From Ignavibacteriota bacterium (GTDB lineage: Bacteria; Bacteroidota; Ignavibacteria; Tepidaquicellales; Tepidaquicellaceae): a stretch of 11,246 bases of DNA. The DNA lies in assembly GCA_003158365.1 (NCBI GenBank), contig PMIW01000136.1, positions 1-11,246 on the forward strand. Direction: 5' to 3'. The notes beneath the pieces were generated by a model that made no database searches, had not been told where the DNA came from, and saw only the letters and a program-made list of their open reading frames with translations. The position numbers and the translations under genes were made by a program. This document shows positions 1-6,386 of the stretch, piece by piece; within the stretch, counting starts at the first letter, position 1, and each line of letters opens with the position of its first letter.

Positions 1-112
1 ACCGAAAGTATTAAAATTTTCTGTTTCATAGCTAAAGATATTATTTATTAAAACTTATGATATGTATGTTTTAAAAACAATTCAAAATATAGAATACTAA
101 AGGCAATAAAAA
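1..112. other. Non-coding or gene-tail flank
   Basis: No gene can be assigned here. One plus-strand frame stays open from base 1 to a TAA at 49-51, and another from base 2 to a TAG at 29-31. Either could be the last codons of a gene that enters from the left. Both are too short to identify. The terminator at 116-143 would serve such a gene. Confidence 0.3.
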
Positions 113-115
113 CAA

Positions 116-143
116 AAAACCCCGGCATTTCTGCCGGGGTTTT
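116..143. terminator. Strong bidirectional intrinsic terminator
   Basis: Bases 120-127 (CCCCGGCA) pair perfectly with 132-139 around a four-base loop, and four flanking A:T pairs extend the stem. There is a T-run on each side, read TTTTATTT on plus and TTTTTTG on minus. It lies 58 bases beyond the stop codon of the minus-strand cytochrome gene (201-2276), and so ends that transcript. It would also end any plus-strand transcript entering from the left. Confidence 0.9.
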
Positions 144-145
144 AT

Positions 146-162
146 TTAGGAGGAGAACAAAA
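146..162 (+). repeat. TTAGGAGGAGAACAAAA element, copy 1
   Basis: This 17-base sequence follows the terminator hairpin and recurs identically at 2471-2487. In both copies it follows a hairpin that contains CCCCGGCAT..CTGCC, at nearly the same spacing (15-16 bases from the 3' arm). A related form is at 10023-10037. On plus it reads as a perfect Shine-Dalgarno sequence with no start codon after it. On minus it reads as CTCCTCC, like the 3' end of 16S rRNA, placed just before the terminator. Its function is unknown. Confidence 0.65.
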
Positions 163-200
163 AATAACTTTTTTCGAATCTGCTTATTTGGTTATTGCTT

Positions 201-2276
201 TTATTTTACGAGAACCATTTTCTTTATTTCCGTGTAGCTTGGTGTAATCATTCTGTAGAAGTAAACACCGCTGGCTACTTTTACGCCGCTTCCGTTAATT
301 CCCTGCCACTCGGTCGAATATTTTCCGGGTGCCATTCTCTGGTTTACAAGTGAAATTACTTCGCGTCCCATCATATCATATACTTTAATGGATACGTTTT
401 CATTCTTTGTAATCGAGAAATTAATCTTTGTACTCGGGTTGAACGGGTTCGGATAATTTTGCGATAATTCATATTTAGTCGGAAGTTCACTGCTGATATT
501 ATTTACGCCGACTGAATACTGAGCCGATGTCAGCAATACCTGAATCACAAAGAACGGATTGTGCAATCCGAAGCTTCCGTCATTTTTTATTAATTGGTAA
601 TTATAATAAGCTTTTCTTAAGTTTACATTGTTGGAATCTGCGGCAATCATTGACCAGCTTACCGAATCATAACCTGTATGCGGAAGTGAGTGTCCGAGTT
701 TGCTTATGCAACCGGCAACTTCTTTCTGCCATGATTCAATTAAACCGTTTCCGTCAAAATCCTGAGGTGCCATGAAATCACCGAAACTCGATACACCCGG
801 ATGGCATCCCTGGCAGCCTGTTACGTGGTCGTAGTTCGTTGCATCATAATGCAGGTTCCATGTATGTCCGCCGACTTTATCCCTTGTAACCGTACCTGTA
901 TCAGTTGTTGTTGCCATATGGCAGGTTACGCAGAGGTCAGAAATAGTGCTGTGTGAACCGCTTATATATGGAATTCCGTTAAATGTAGCGGCGTTTTTAC
1001 CTAATACGACGTCACCCTGAGTAGAATGGTGAGGTCCCCAAGTTGAGGATGTTATTTTTGTTTGAGTCAATGCCACAGGATTATTTCTTGCTTTATGACA
1101 GTCAAAGCAGACTTTTGAATTTCCTGCATTTGGATATGTATATCCGCCTGCTAATGTATCGCATCCTGCAACTCTTGTTCTCAACGCGTATTCATTAGTA
1201 TTTCCGTGCGGCTCGTGACAGGTTGCGCAATTAATTGTAACCTGGTCAGCTGAAGTAGTATTCGGAGTTAATGCTAATCCTTTTGTAAATCCCATATAAG
1301 TATATCCATCGTGGCATCTGTTGCAATCGGCAAATAAATTTCTTGAACCTGCAGCAACTACACGTCCTTCCATTACAGGGGCTGCGTGAAGCGATACTTT
1401 AAACTGGTTATATACATTGTGGTTCGGCGGTGAATCGTGGCATTTCGCACATTTTCCGGGTGCCATAGATATATCAATTTTATTTGTATCCGCGGTTAAT
1501 GCATGCTCGCTGCCCGGTCCGTGACAGCTTTCGCATCCGATTGTCGCATAGTTCACGAGATTCGGATACATTGTTTTTAAAGAATCCCATCTTCCCGGAT
1601 GCGGTGTTCCTGACCATATCCATCCAAGTGTTCTTGCTCTGTCATCAAATCCACCGTTATTTGCAAATCTGTTGTGGTCGTATCCTGTAGTGTGGCATTT
1701 CATACAGCTTGTGCTGTAACTTGCCGCACTGTCAATCTGGTATCTGAATCTGTTTGCGTGACCGCTGACTTTCCATCTGTTAAAGATGTCTACGAATGCG
1801 GGCATTCCGATATGGCACATCATACAGTTTGGGTAAGTTCCCGTTATTCCATTAAAGTTACCTACGCCTATGAATGTACCGCAATATATATTCATCGAGG
1901 TATCTTTACTTCCCGTAGACGTAACCATATGCAAATTAATACTATACGTTCCTGTGCTGTCTGCAAGGAATTTTACCCAGTTCAGTGTGGGCACAGTTAC
2001 AAATGTTGCAGTAGAACCTGACGGCTTTGAAAGAAAAGTCCAGGTTTGTGAAGTAACTGAAGTTGTATCACCAAAGTTAAAAGCACTTAAATAAACATAA
2101 GTTTGTTTGGCAACAACTTTCATTCCTGTTGCAACAGTTGAATCCGGAACCAATCCCGGTGTCATCTTTAAATCGTAAGGTGTAACATTACGAACCATAA
2201 TTTTAGCTCTTGGCGCACCATACAATACCGAGGCGCTGATTGCCAAAATTACTAAAAAGGAAAGAATTTTTTTCAT
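201..2276 (-). CDS. Secreted nine-heme cytochrome c with PKD-like domain and T9SS C-terminal sorting signal
   Basis: This 691-residue protein is probably an extracellular electron carrier or terminal reductase. It starts with a signal peptide (about 1-20). A PKD/Ig-like domain follows (about 22-135, with W79..F81..KPSGS..F92 and F103..DSTGTY). Nine CXXCH sites start at C151, C191, C248, C276, C318, C350, C390, C449 and C488. An EF-hand-like loop, DFDGNGLIE, lies at 506-514. The C-terminus (about 595-691) is a type A T9SS sorting domain with YPNPFNP at 608-614 and a terminal KKMVLVK, so export through T9SS with removal of the tail is expected. C523-ISKLG-H529 looks like a CX4CH site whose second Cys is Gly. 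No CXXCK site of NrfA nitrite reductase is present. The gene is transcribed away from the regulator at 2642. No Shine-Dalgarno site precedes the ATG, as is usual in this group. Substrate unknown. Confidence 0.93.
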   Translation of the reverse strand: MKKILSFLVILAISASVLYGAPRAKIMVRNVTPYDLKMTPGLVPDSTVATGMKVVAKQTYVYLSAFNFGDTTSVTSQTWTFLSKPSGSTATFVTVPTLNWVKFLADSTGTYSINLHMVTSTGSKDTSMNIYCGTFIGVGNFNGITGTYPNCMMCHIGMPAFVDIFNRWKVSGHANRFRYQIDSAASYSTSCMKCHTTGYDHNRFANNGGFDDRARTLGWIWSGTPHPGRWDSLKTMYPNLVNYATIGCESCHGPGSEHALTADTNKIDISMAPGKCAKCHDSPPNHNVYNQFKVSLHAAPVMEGRVVAAGSRNLFADCNRCHDGYTYMGFTKGLALTPNTTSADQVTINCATCHEPHGNTNEYALRTRVAGCDTLAGGYTYPNAGNSKVCFDCHKARNNPVALTQTKITSSTWGPHHSTQGDVVLGKNAATFNGIPYISGSHSTISDLCVTCHMATTTDTGTVTRDKVGGHTWNLHYDATNYDHVTGCQGCHPGVSSFGDFMAPQDFDGNGLIESWQKEVAGCISKLGHSLPHTGYDSVSWSMIAADSNNVNLRKAYYNYQLIKNDGSFGLHNPFFVIQVLLTSAQYSVGVNNISSELPTKYELSQNYPNPFNPSTKINFSITKNENVSIKVYDMMGREVISLVNQRMAPGKYSTEWQGINGSGVKVASGVYFYRMITPSYTEIKKMVLVK

Positions 2277-2320
2277 ATTTTTATAATTTAAAATTATACC
2301 CGTTTTCTTTACACTATATA

Positions 2321-2338
2321 TTACATTTTTTATGCCAA
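2321..2338 (-). promoter_or_regulatory. Possible sigma-54 promoter of the T9SS cytochrome gene
   Basis: Read on minus, 2338 to 2321 is TTGGCATAAAAAATGTAA. The -24 half (TTGGCAT) fits the sigma-54 consensus fully. The spacing of ten bases from GG to the -12 dinucleotide is right, but that dinucleotide is GT (2324-2323) instead of the usual GC. The predicted start is near 2311, giving a leader of about 35 bases. The case is helped by the TGTGGAAAT site upstream (2386-2404), at the same distance as in the better promoter at 4062-4078. Confidence 0.45.
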
Positions 2339-2385
2339 AAAAAACCTTATTTTTTACCGATTTTATGGCAAATTATTCATATAAA

Positions 2386-2404
2386 GTGGTATTAATTTCC
2401 ACAC
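2386..2404 (-). promoter_or_regulatory. Possible activator site upstream of the T9SS cytochrome gene
   Basis: On minus this reads TGTGGAAATTAATACCACT from 2403. Its first nine bases, TGTGGAAAT, are identical to the left part of the palindrome at 3998-4014. The right half (CCAC) is present but displaced by two bases, so the dyad is imperfect. The first T lies 67 bases before the GG of the candidate sigma-54 promoter; the matching distance in the plus-strand operon is 66. Confidence 0.45.
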
Positions 2405-2442
2405 TGGGGATTTCTTGGACACCGGATTTTACCTTAATAAAA

Positions 2443-2469
2443 AAGCCCCGGCATCACTGCCAAGGGCTT
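2443..2469 (-). terminator. Hairpin, best read as a minus-strand terminator
   Basis: Bases 2443-2448 (AAGCCC) pair with 2464-2469 and 2450-2453 (GGCA) with 2458-2461. One small internal loop separates the two stems, and the apical loop is four bases. On minus the hairpin is followed by GCTTTTTTATT, a good T-run; on plus only by TTCTT. It resembles the hairpin at 116-143. A minus-strand transcript ending here would have to start within 2490-2641 or be antisense read-through from the regulator gene. Confidence 0.55.
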
Positions 2470-2470
2470 C

Positions 2471-2487
2471 TTAGGAGGAGAACAAAA
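2471..2487 (+). repeat. TTAGGAGGAGAACAAAA element, copy 2
   Basis: All 17 bases match 146-162, and again the element directly follows a CCCCGGCAT hairpin. No start codon lies within the normal ribosome-binding distance on plus, so it is not an ordinary ribosome binding site. On minus it would put CUCCUCC in front of a terminator hairpin, the arrangement of a small RNA or 3' UTR with an exposed C-rich seed. Confidence 0.65.
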
Positions 2488-2588
2488 GAAAAAGAACAAT
2501 ATCTTAAATATTTAATCAATACCTAGCAATTACCATACCACAAAAAGTACTTAAAATTTGAAGAATTTCAATCATCAGAGAAATAATG

Positions 2589-2605
2589 TGTGGACATTTT
2601 CCCTA
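2589..2605. promoter_or_regulatory. Degenerate activator-type palindrome before the regulator gene
   Basis: TGTGGACATTTTCCCTA matches the palindrome TGTGGAAATATTCCACA at 3998-4014 in 13 of 17 positions, including TGTGGA and TTCC in register. It ends 36 bases before the regulator start codon, where a bound regulator could control its own gene. No -24/-12 pair lies downstream, so repression or distant activation is more likely than sigma-54 autoactivation. Confidence 0.35.
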
Positions 2606-2641
2606 TTAATGTGTAATTTTACCAAATCTTAATAATTTCTT

Positions 2642-3997
2642 ATGGAAAATGACGATATAAAAATTTTAGTTGTCGATGACGAGCCGAATTCCACTCAAAT
2701 ACTCAGAAAAATCCTCGTAAAGAAAGGATATTCGGTAACAGAAGAAAATGACAGCGTAAAAGCCAAAAAACTGATAAACGAAAATTTCTATGAAATCATT
2801 ATCTCTGACCTGCAGATGCCGGAAGTTGACGGAATGGACCTGCTGAAAATGAAACCGATAGACAGTATTTTTATAATGATTACAGGTTACGGCTCCGTAT
2901 TATCTGCTGTCGAATCAATGAAGAACGGTGCCTTCGATTACATCAATAAACCTTTCAATCTGGATGAGTTCACATTGAAGGTTGAAAAGGCGGTTGAAAA
3001 GATTAAGATGACCAAAAAGATTCTTGACCTAAAAACAATTATCGAAGACAGCTATCCTTTCAAAAATATAATCGGTACAAGCAAAAAAATGCTTGAAGTT
3101 TTCGATTTTATAAATAAAATTTCGAAAGTCAATGTAAACGTTTTAATCGAAGGCCAGAGCGGAACAGGCAAGGAGCTTGTTGCAAGAGCTATTCACCAGA
3201 GCAGCGACAGAAAAGCACAGCAGTTTATTGCGATTAACTGCAGTGCAATCCCTGAAAACCTGCTTGAGAGTGAGCTTTTCGGACACGTAAAGGGAGCATT
3301 CACAGGCGCAACCGAAATCCAAAAAGGCGTTTTTGAACAGGCTGACGGAGGGACTTTGTTCCTGGATGAAATTGCCGAAATGCCTTATAACCTGCAGGCA
3401 AAATTACTCAGAGTGATTGAAAACTGGGAAGTAAAATCCCTCGGCAGTGATAAAATAAAAAAAATCGACGTCAGACTGATTTCCGCCACTAACCAGAACC
3501 TGAAAGAATTTATCAGGCAAAAAAAATTCAGAGAGGATTTATATTTCAGGCTTTCTACATTTTCTATTTCCCTCCCGCCGCTAAGCGAAAGAATTTCGGA
3601 CATACCGCTAATAGTAAGCCATTATCTGAAAGTTCTTTCGGCTAAATTCGATAAAAACTTTTCCATTACGGCAGGCGCACTTGATGCACTCCTGAAACAT
3701 AAATGGTCAGGTAATGTAAGAGAACTGGAAAATGTCCTCGAACAGTCCGCTATTATTACAATGGATGAAACCATTGATATCAAGCATTTTAATTTCCTGA
3801 ACCTGTCAGATTCAATCGAAGATACAGTGAAAAATACATCGGATATAAGCCTTGACGAACTTGAGAAAAGATACATAATCAGAGTTCTTCAGGATAATGA
3901 CTGGAATAAAGCTAAAGTATCTCAGATATTAAAAATAGACAGAAAAACTCTTTATAAGAAGATTAAGGTCTATAATATTCTCGAAAACAAAATTTAG
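2642..3997 (+). CDS. NtrC-family sigma-54-dependent response regulator
   Basis: This 451-residue cytoplasmic activator has the full three-domain plan. The receiver domain spans about 5-120, with acidic pocket D12/D13, phosphoacceptor D56 in SDLQMP, T81 and K103 in NKPF. The AAA+ domain spans about 140-375, with Walker A GQSGTGKE at 171-178, the sigma-54-contacting GAFTGA loop at 218-223, Walker B GGTLFLDE at 236-243 and arginine-finger candidates R297 and R303. A Fis-type helix-turn-helix lies at about 405-446. All catalytic residues are intact, so it should hydrolyse ATP and open sigma-54 promoters when phosphorylated. No histidine kinase is visible nearby. Its position between two cytochrome units, with a palindrome at its 3' edge and a -24/-12 promoter beyond, marks it as the likely pathway-specific regulator. 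The start is the first ATG of the frame, and the receiver begins at residue 6. Confidence 0.95.
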   Translation: MENDDIKILVVDDEPNSTQILRKILVKKGYSVTEENDSVKAKKLINENFYEIIISDLQMPEVDGMDLLKMKPIDSIFIMITGYGSVLSAVESMKNGAFDYINKPFNLDEFTLKVEKAVEKIKMTKKILDLKTIIEDSYPFKNIIGTSKKMLEVFDFINKISKVNVNVLIEGQSGTGKELVARAIHQSSDRKAQQFIAINCSAIPENLLESELFGHVKGAFTGATEIQKGVFEQADGGTLFLDEIAEMPYNLQAKLLRVIENWEVKSLGSDKIKKIDVRLISATNQNLKEFIRQKKFREDLYFRLSTFSISLPPLSERISDIPLIVSHYLKVLSAKFDKNFSITAGALDALLKHKWSGNVRELENVLEQSAIITMDETIDIKHFNFLNLSDSIEDTVKNTSDISLDELEKRYIIRVLQDNDWNKAKVSQILKIDRKTLYKKIKVYNILENKI

Positions 3998-4014
3998 TGT
4001 GGAAATATTCCACA
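3998..4014. promoter_or_regulatory. Palindromic upstream activator site
   Basis: TGTGGAAATATTCCACA has two perfect seven-base inverted arms (TGTGGAA/TTCCACA) around ATA. It begins at the base after the regulator stop codon and is centred about 83 bp before the predicted start of the cytochrome operon, a normal place for an NtrC-type dimer. It lacks a T-run, so it is not a terminator. Assignment to the adjacent regulator is inferred from position and from the related sites at 2386 and 2589. Confidence 0.7.
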
Positions 4015-4061
4015 ACCGGATGCATTAATACCATAAAAAACAGTGTTTTTTAATGTTTTCT

Positions 4062-4078
4062 TTGGTATAGTTATTGCA
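4062..4078 (+). promoter_or_regulatory. Sigma-54 (-24/-12) promoter of the cytochrome operon
   Basis: TTGGTATAGTTATTGCA has GG at 4064-4065 and GC at 4076-4077, exactly ten bases apart, with TTGCA at -12. It fits YTGGCACGRNNNTTGCW in all the most conserved positions. The expected start is near 4089, giving a leader of only about 11 bases before the ATG at 4100. Between it and the palindrome at 3998 lies an A-tract/T-tract (4035-4051) that could help DNA bending. Confidence 0.8.
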
Positions 4079-4099
4079 ATATAAATTGCATAACGGAAA

Positions 4100-4474
4100 A
4101 TGGAATTTAAAGTACACATATTTTGCGGTACAACAAACCTATGCAGGCTTTTGAGCAAACTTTGCACAAAAGATGCGTTTTCTTTTTGTTGTACAGATAT
4201 TAAAGAAAAAAATATATCAAATATTTTTAACCGGATTAATTATGCACCTGATTGTATTATTATTGACAAGGATATTGATGAAGATTTAAAGGATGAAATA
4301 ATAATTAAATATTCTTATATTAAGATAATTTTACTGCCGTCTTTAAACGTAGGTGAGCAAAAAAAATATTCCAAGAACATAATACAAATTTCCGAACCAT
4401 TTAAACTGAGCGAACTCGAAGAAGTACTAAAAGAAATTTATCATTCAAAGCAAAGTGAAGAATCTGTTATATAA
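4100..4474 (+). CDS. Cys-rich degenerate (pseudo) receiver-domain protein
   Basis: This 124-residue soluble protein is about the length of a single receiver domain. The fold is suggested by a beta-3-like strand, CIIIDKD, placing D56 at the phosphoacceptor position, then a strand IKIILLPS (74-81) and a C-terminal ISEPFKLSELEEVLKEI (97-113) that matches the usual KPF..EL end. The acidic pair after strand 1 is replaced by C9-G10, and the essential Lys of KPF is Glu (E99). Normal phosphotransfer is therefore unlikely. Six cysteines occur in the first 52 residues (9, 15, 22, 30, 31, 52), none as CXXC. It is the first gene after the sigma-54 promoter and overlaps the next gene by 20 bases. A sensing or protein-binding role is possible, but no function can be assigned. 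The gene looks more AT-rich than its neighbours. Confidence 0.75.
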   Translation: MEFKVHIFCGTTNLCRLLSKLCTKDAFSFCCTDIKEKNISNIFNRINYAPDCIIIDKDIDEDLKDEIIIKYSYIKIILLPSLNVGEQKKYSKNIIQISEPFKLSELEEVLKEIYHSKQSEESVI

Positions 4475-6386
4475 AAAAAGTTCAGGATTAATAATCATTT
4501 CGCTGTTACTGCTTGCAGTTTTAATATCGGCTTTATTTACATATCAGAAAATAAAAGCTAAAGGTATTGATGACTGTCTTGTCTGCCATGAGGATAAAGA
4601 CCTGACAATGGACAAAAACGGTAAAAAAGTCTCCCTTTTTGTAAATGCAGCTGAATTCAAAAAATCCATGCACGGCGGAAATGACTGCACGGATTGCCAT
4701 CAGAGTTATAATCCGGACCAGATTCCCCACAATCCAAAAAAGACAAATGTTGATTGCAGGATGTGTCACGATAATGTGAAATCAGATCCTGATAATGTTC
4801 ATAAAAATGTTCAGTGTAATTCATGCCACTCCGCACATAATGTAAAATCCGCTAAAGAATTCGGGAAGAACCAGACGGAGACCTGCCTCGGCTGCCATAA
4901 GAATAAAAATGTCCAGATTTTCAAAGGCAGCATACACGACAACAAAAACGTAAAATGCAGTGATTGCCACCAGGGCGGACATACCGTAAAAAAGATATCA
5001 AAAAATGATGTGCTTGGTGTATGCGGAAAATGCCACTCTAAAGACAAGGAAGCATTTACAAACAGTATTCACCAGGTAGTATTAAGACAGGGTAACTCAA
5101 AAGCTCCGTCCTGCTTAGATTGCCATGGCTCGCACCAGATATTAAGGAGTAAGATGGACATCGAATCGCAGGGATGCCTGAAATGCCACCTCGATGAAAA
5201 GATGTTTCCCGGCGAAGGAAAAGGCTCGACAAAATTTATATCCGAGTACAGGGTAAGCATTCACGCTACAATTCAAAAAGACGGAAAACAGGCTGCGGGA
5301 TGCACTGATTGCCACGGTAACCACATGATACAGCAGGGTGACCCGAACAAACCATCAGTTTCAAGAACAAAGATTCTGGAAACATGTTCAAAATGCCACA
5401 GCAAGGAAGTCGAAAATTTTAAAAAATCCACTCACGGACAGGAATTGCTTAATGGAAACGAGAAAGCTCCGAGTTGTGCCACCTGCCACGGAGAGCATAA
5501 CATAAAATCAGTATCCAAGTCTGATGAGTTCTCGAAAATAAACCAGGTAGACCTTTGCCTGAAATGCCACCAGGAGCAAAAGCTTCCGCACAAAAATTAT
5601 AAAGGCGAAGATGTTCTTATAAGTAATTATAAAGAAAGTTACCATTACATTGCACTTAAAAGCGGGAAGAATGCAGCGACTTGTGCAGACTGCCACGGCA
5701 GCCACGAAATGAAAAAAGTAGATGACCCCGATGCAAAAATAAACAGGTATAATATTCCAAAAACCTGCGGTCAGTTGGGATGCCACGTAAAACAACTTAG
5801 TGAATATACAGGCAGTGTCCACGAAGTTTCATTAATCCAGAAACACGGTGCCGATGCTCCAAACTGCAGTACCTGCCACGGTAACCATCAGATTGCAAAA
5901 AATGATGATGTGAAGAACAGAATGGCAAGCAGTAAAGGACTTGTACAATTATGTTCAGACTGCCACAGTTCTGTTGAAATGGTAAAGAAATATAACCTGC
6001 CGATAGGAAGGACAGATTCATATATGAATAGTTTCCACGGACTTGCAATGCGGGGCGGCTCGAAAGTTGCTGCTAACTGTGAAAGCTGCCACGGTTATCA
6101 TAACATCAGACCTTCATCTGATACTTTGTCTTCCATAAACAAGAAAAATTTACCTGTGACTTGCGGGAAATGCCATCCCGGAGCAAATCAGACGCTGTTC
6201 AATACATCGATTCACATTACTGATTCCATTTCCGAGTCCCCTTTGTTATACTGGATTTCCAGATTTTATATATTGATGATACTTGCAGTTATAGGAGGAA
6301 TGGTAATGCACAATATTTTTGATTTAATTAAAAAAGTCAAAAGCAAAAACAAACACGAAGAAAATAATGGAGAAGATGACAAGTAA
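4455..6386 (+). CDS. Membrane-anchored 19-heme cytochrome c
   Basis: This 643-residue protein has an uncleaved N-terminal anchor (about 11-30) and a C-terminal membrane helix (about 598-625, with H619). The segment between them should lie in the periplasm. It has 18 CXXCH sites (C41, C78, C101, C121, C144, C168, C190, C220, C241, C283, C311, C341, C368, C410, C471, C500, C542, C570) and one CX4CH site (C438-H444). Much of it consists of repeats of 57-72 residues, each with SXH, then AXXCXXCHGXH, then a second CXXCH; the SXH histidines are likely distal heme ligands. The start is GTG at 4455, inside the previous gene, with no strong ribosome site, so translational coupling is likely. It overlaps the cytochrome b gene by 20 bases. 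The pair resembles the c-type and b-type halves of Geobacter CbcL as separate proteins. Role inferred: accepting electrons from cytochrome b. Confidence 0.92.
   Translation: MKNLLYKKSSGLIIISLLLLAVLISALFTYQKIKAKGIDDCLVCHEDKDLTMDKNGKKVSLFVNAAEFKKSMHGGNDCTDCHQSYNPDQIPHNPKKTNVDCRMCHDNVKSDPDNVHKNVQCNSCHSAHNVKSAKEFGKNQTETCLGCHKNKNVQIFKGSIHDNKNVKCSDCHQGGHTVKKISKNDVLGVCGKCHSKDKEAFTNSIHQVVLRQGNSKAPSCLDCHGSHQILRSKMDIESQGCLKCHLDEKMFPGEGKGSTKFISEYRVSIHATIQKDGKQAAGCTDCHGNHMIQQGDPNKPSVSRTKILETCSKCHSKEVENFKKSTHGQELLNGNEKAPSCATCHGEHNIKSVSKSDEFSKINQVDLCLKCHQEQKLPHKNYKGEDVLISNYKESYHYIALKSGKNAATCADCHGSHEMKKVDDPDAKINRYNIPKTCGQLGCHVKQLSEYTGSVHEVSLIQKHGADAPNCSTCHGNHQIAKNDDVKNRMASSKGLVQLCSDCHSSVEMVKKYNLPIGRTDSYMNSFHGLAMRGGSKVAANCESCHGYHNIRPSSDTLSSINKKNLPVTCGKCHPGANQTLFNTSIHITDSISESPLLYWISRFYILMILAVIGGMVMHNIFDLIKKVKSKNKHEENNGEDDK

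Larger units (their letters stand above)
2277..2641. other. Divergent intergenic regulatory region
   Basis: This 365-base gap separates the minus-strand cytochrome gene from the plus-strand regulator gene. In order it holds the cytochrome leader, a possible sigma-54 promoter (2321-2338), a half-conserved activator site (2386-2404), a hairpin with an AGGAGGAGAA element (2443-2487), and a degenerate palindrome (2589-2605). I see no convincing protein gene in it and no clear sigma-70 type promoter for the regulator. Confidence 0.6.

Noticed and set aside
201..2276. Nitrite reductase (NrfA) or hydroxylamine oxidoreductase identity for the nine-heme protein
   Set aside because: No CXXCK site is present and no hydroxylamine-oxidoreductase cross-link motif can be recognised. 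Only general multiheme features and an HNP motif near residue 572 are shared.
2332..2526. Plus-strand open frame of 64 codons in the divergent intergenic region
   Set aside because: It runs through the possible sigma-54 promoter, the activator-like site and the hairpin, has no ribosome site, and its product has no recognisable domain or signal.
3998..4014. Terminator of the regulator gene
   Set aside because: The dyad has short A:T/G:C arms, a three-base centre and no following T-run. Its position before a -24/-12 promoter fits an activator site better.
4035..4051. Weak hairpin AAAAAAC-AGT-GTTTTTT as terminator of the regulator gene
   Set aside because: The stem is seven pairs with only one G:C. 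It could slow transcription, but it may equally be an A/T-tract between activator site and promoter, so it is not listed as a terminator.
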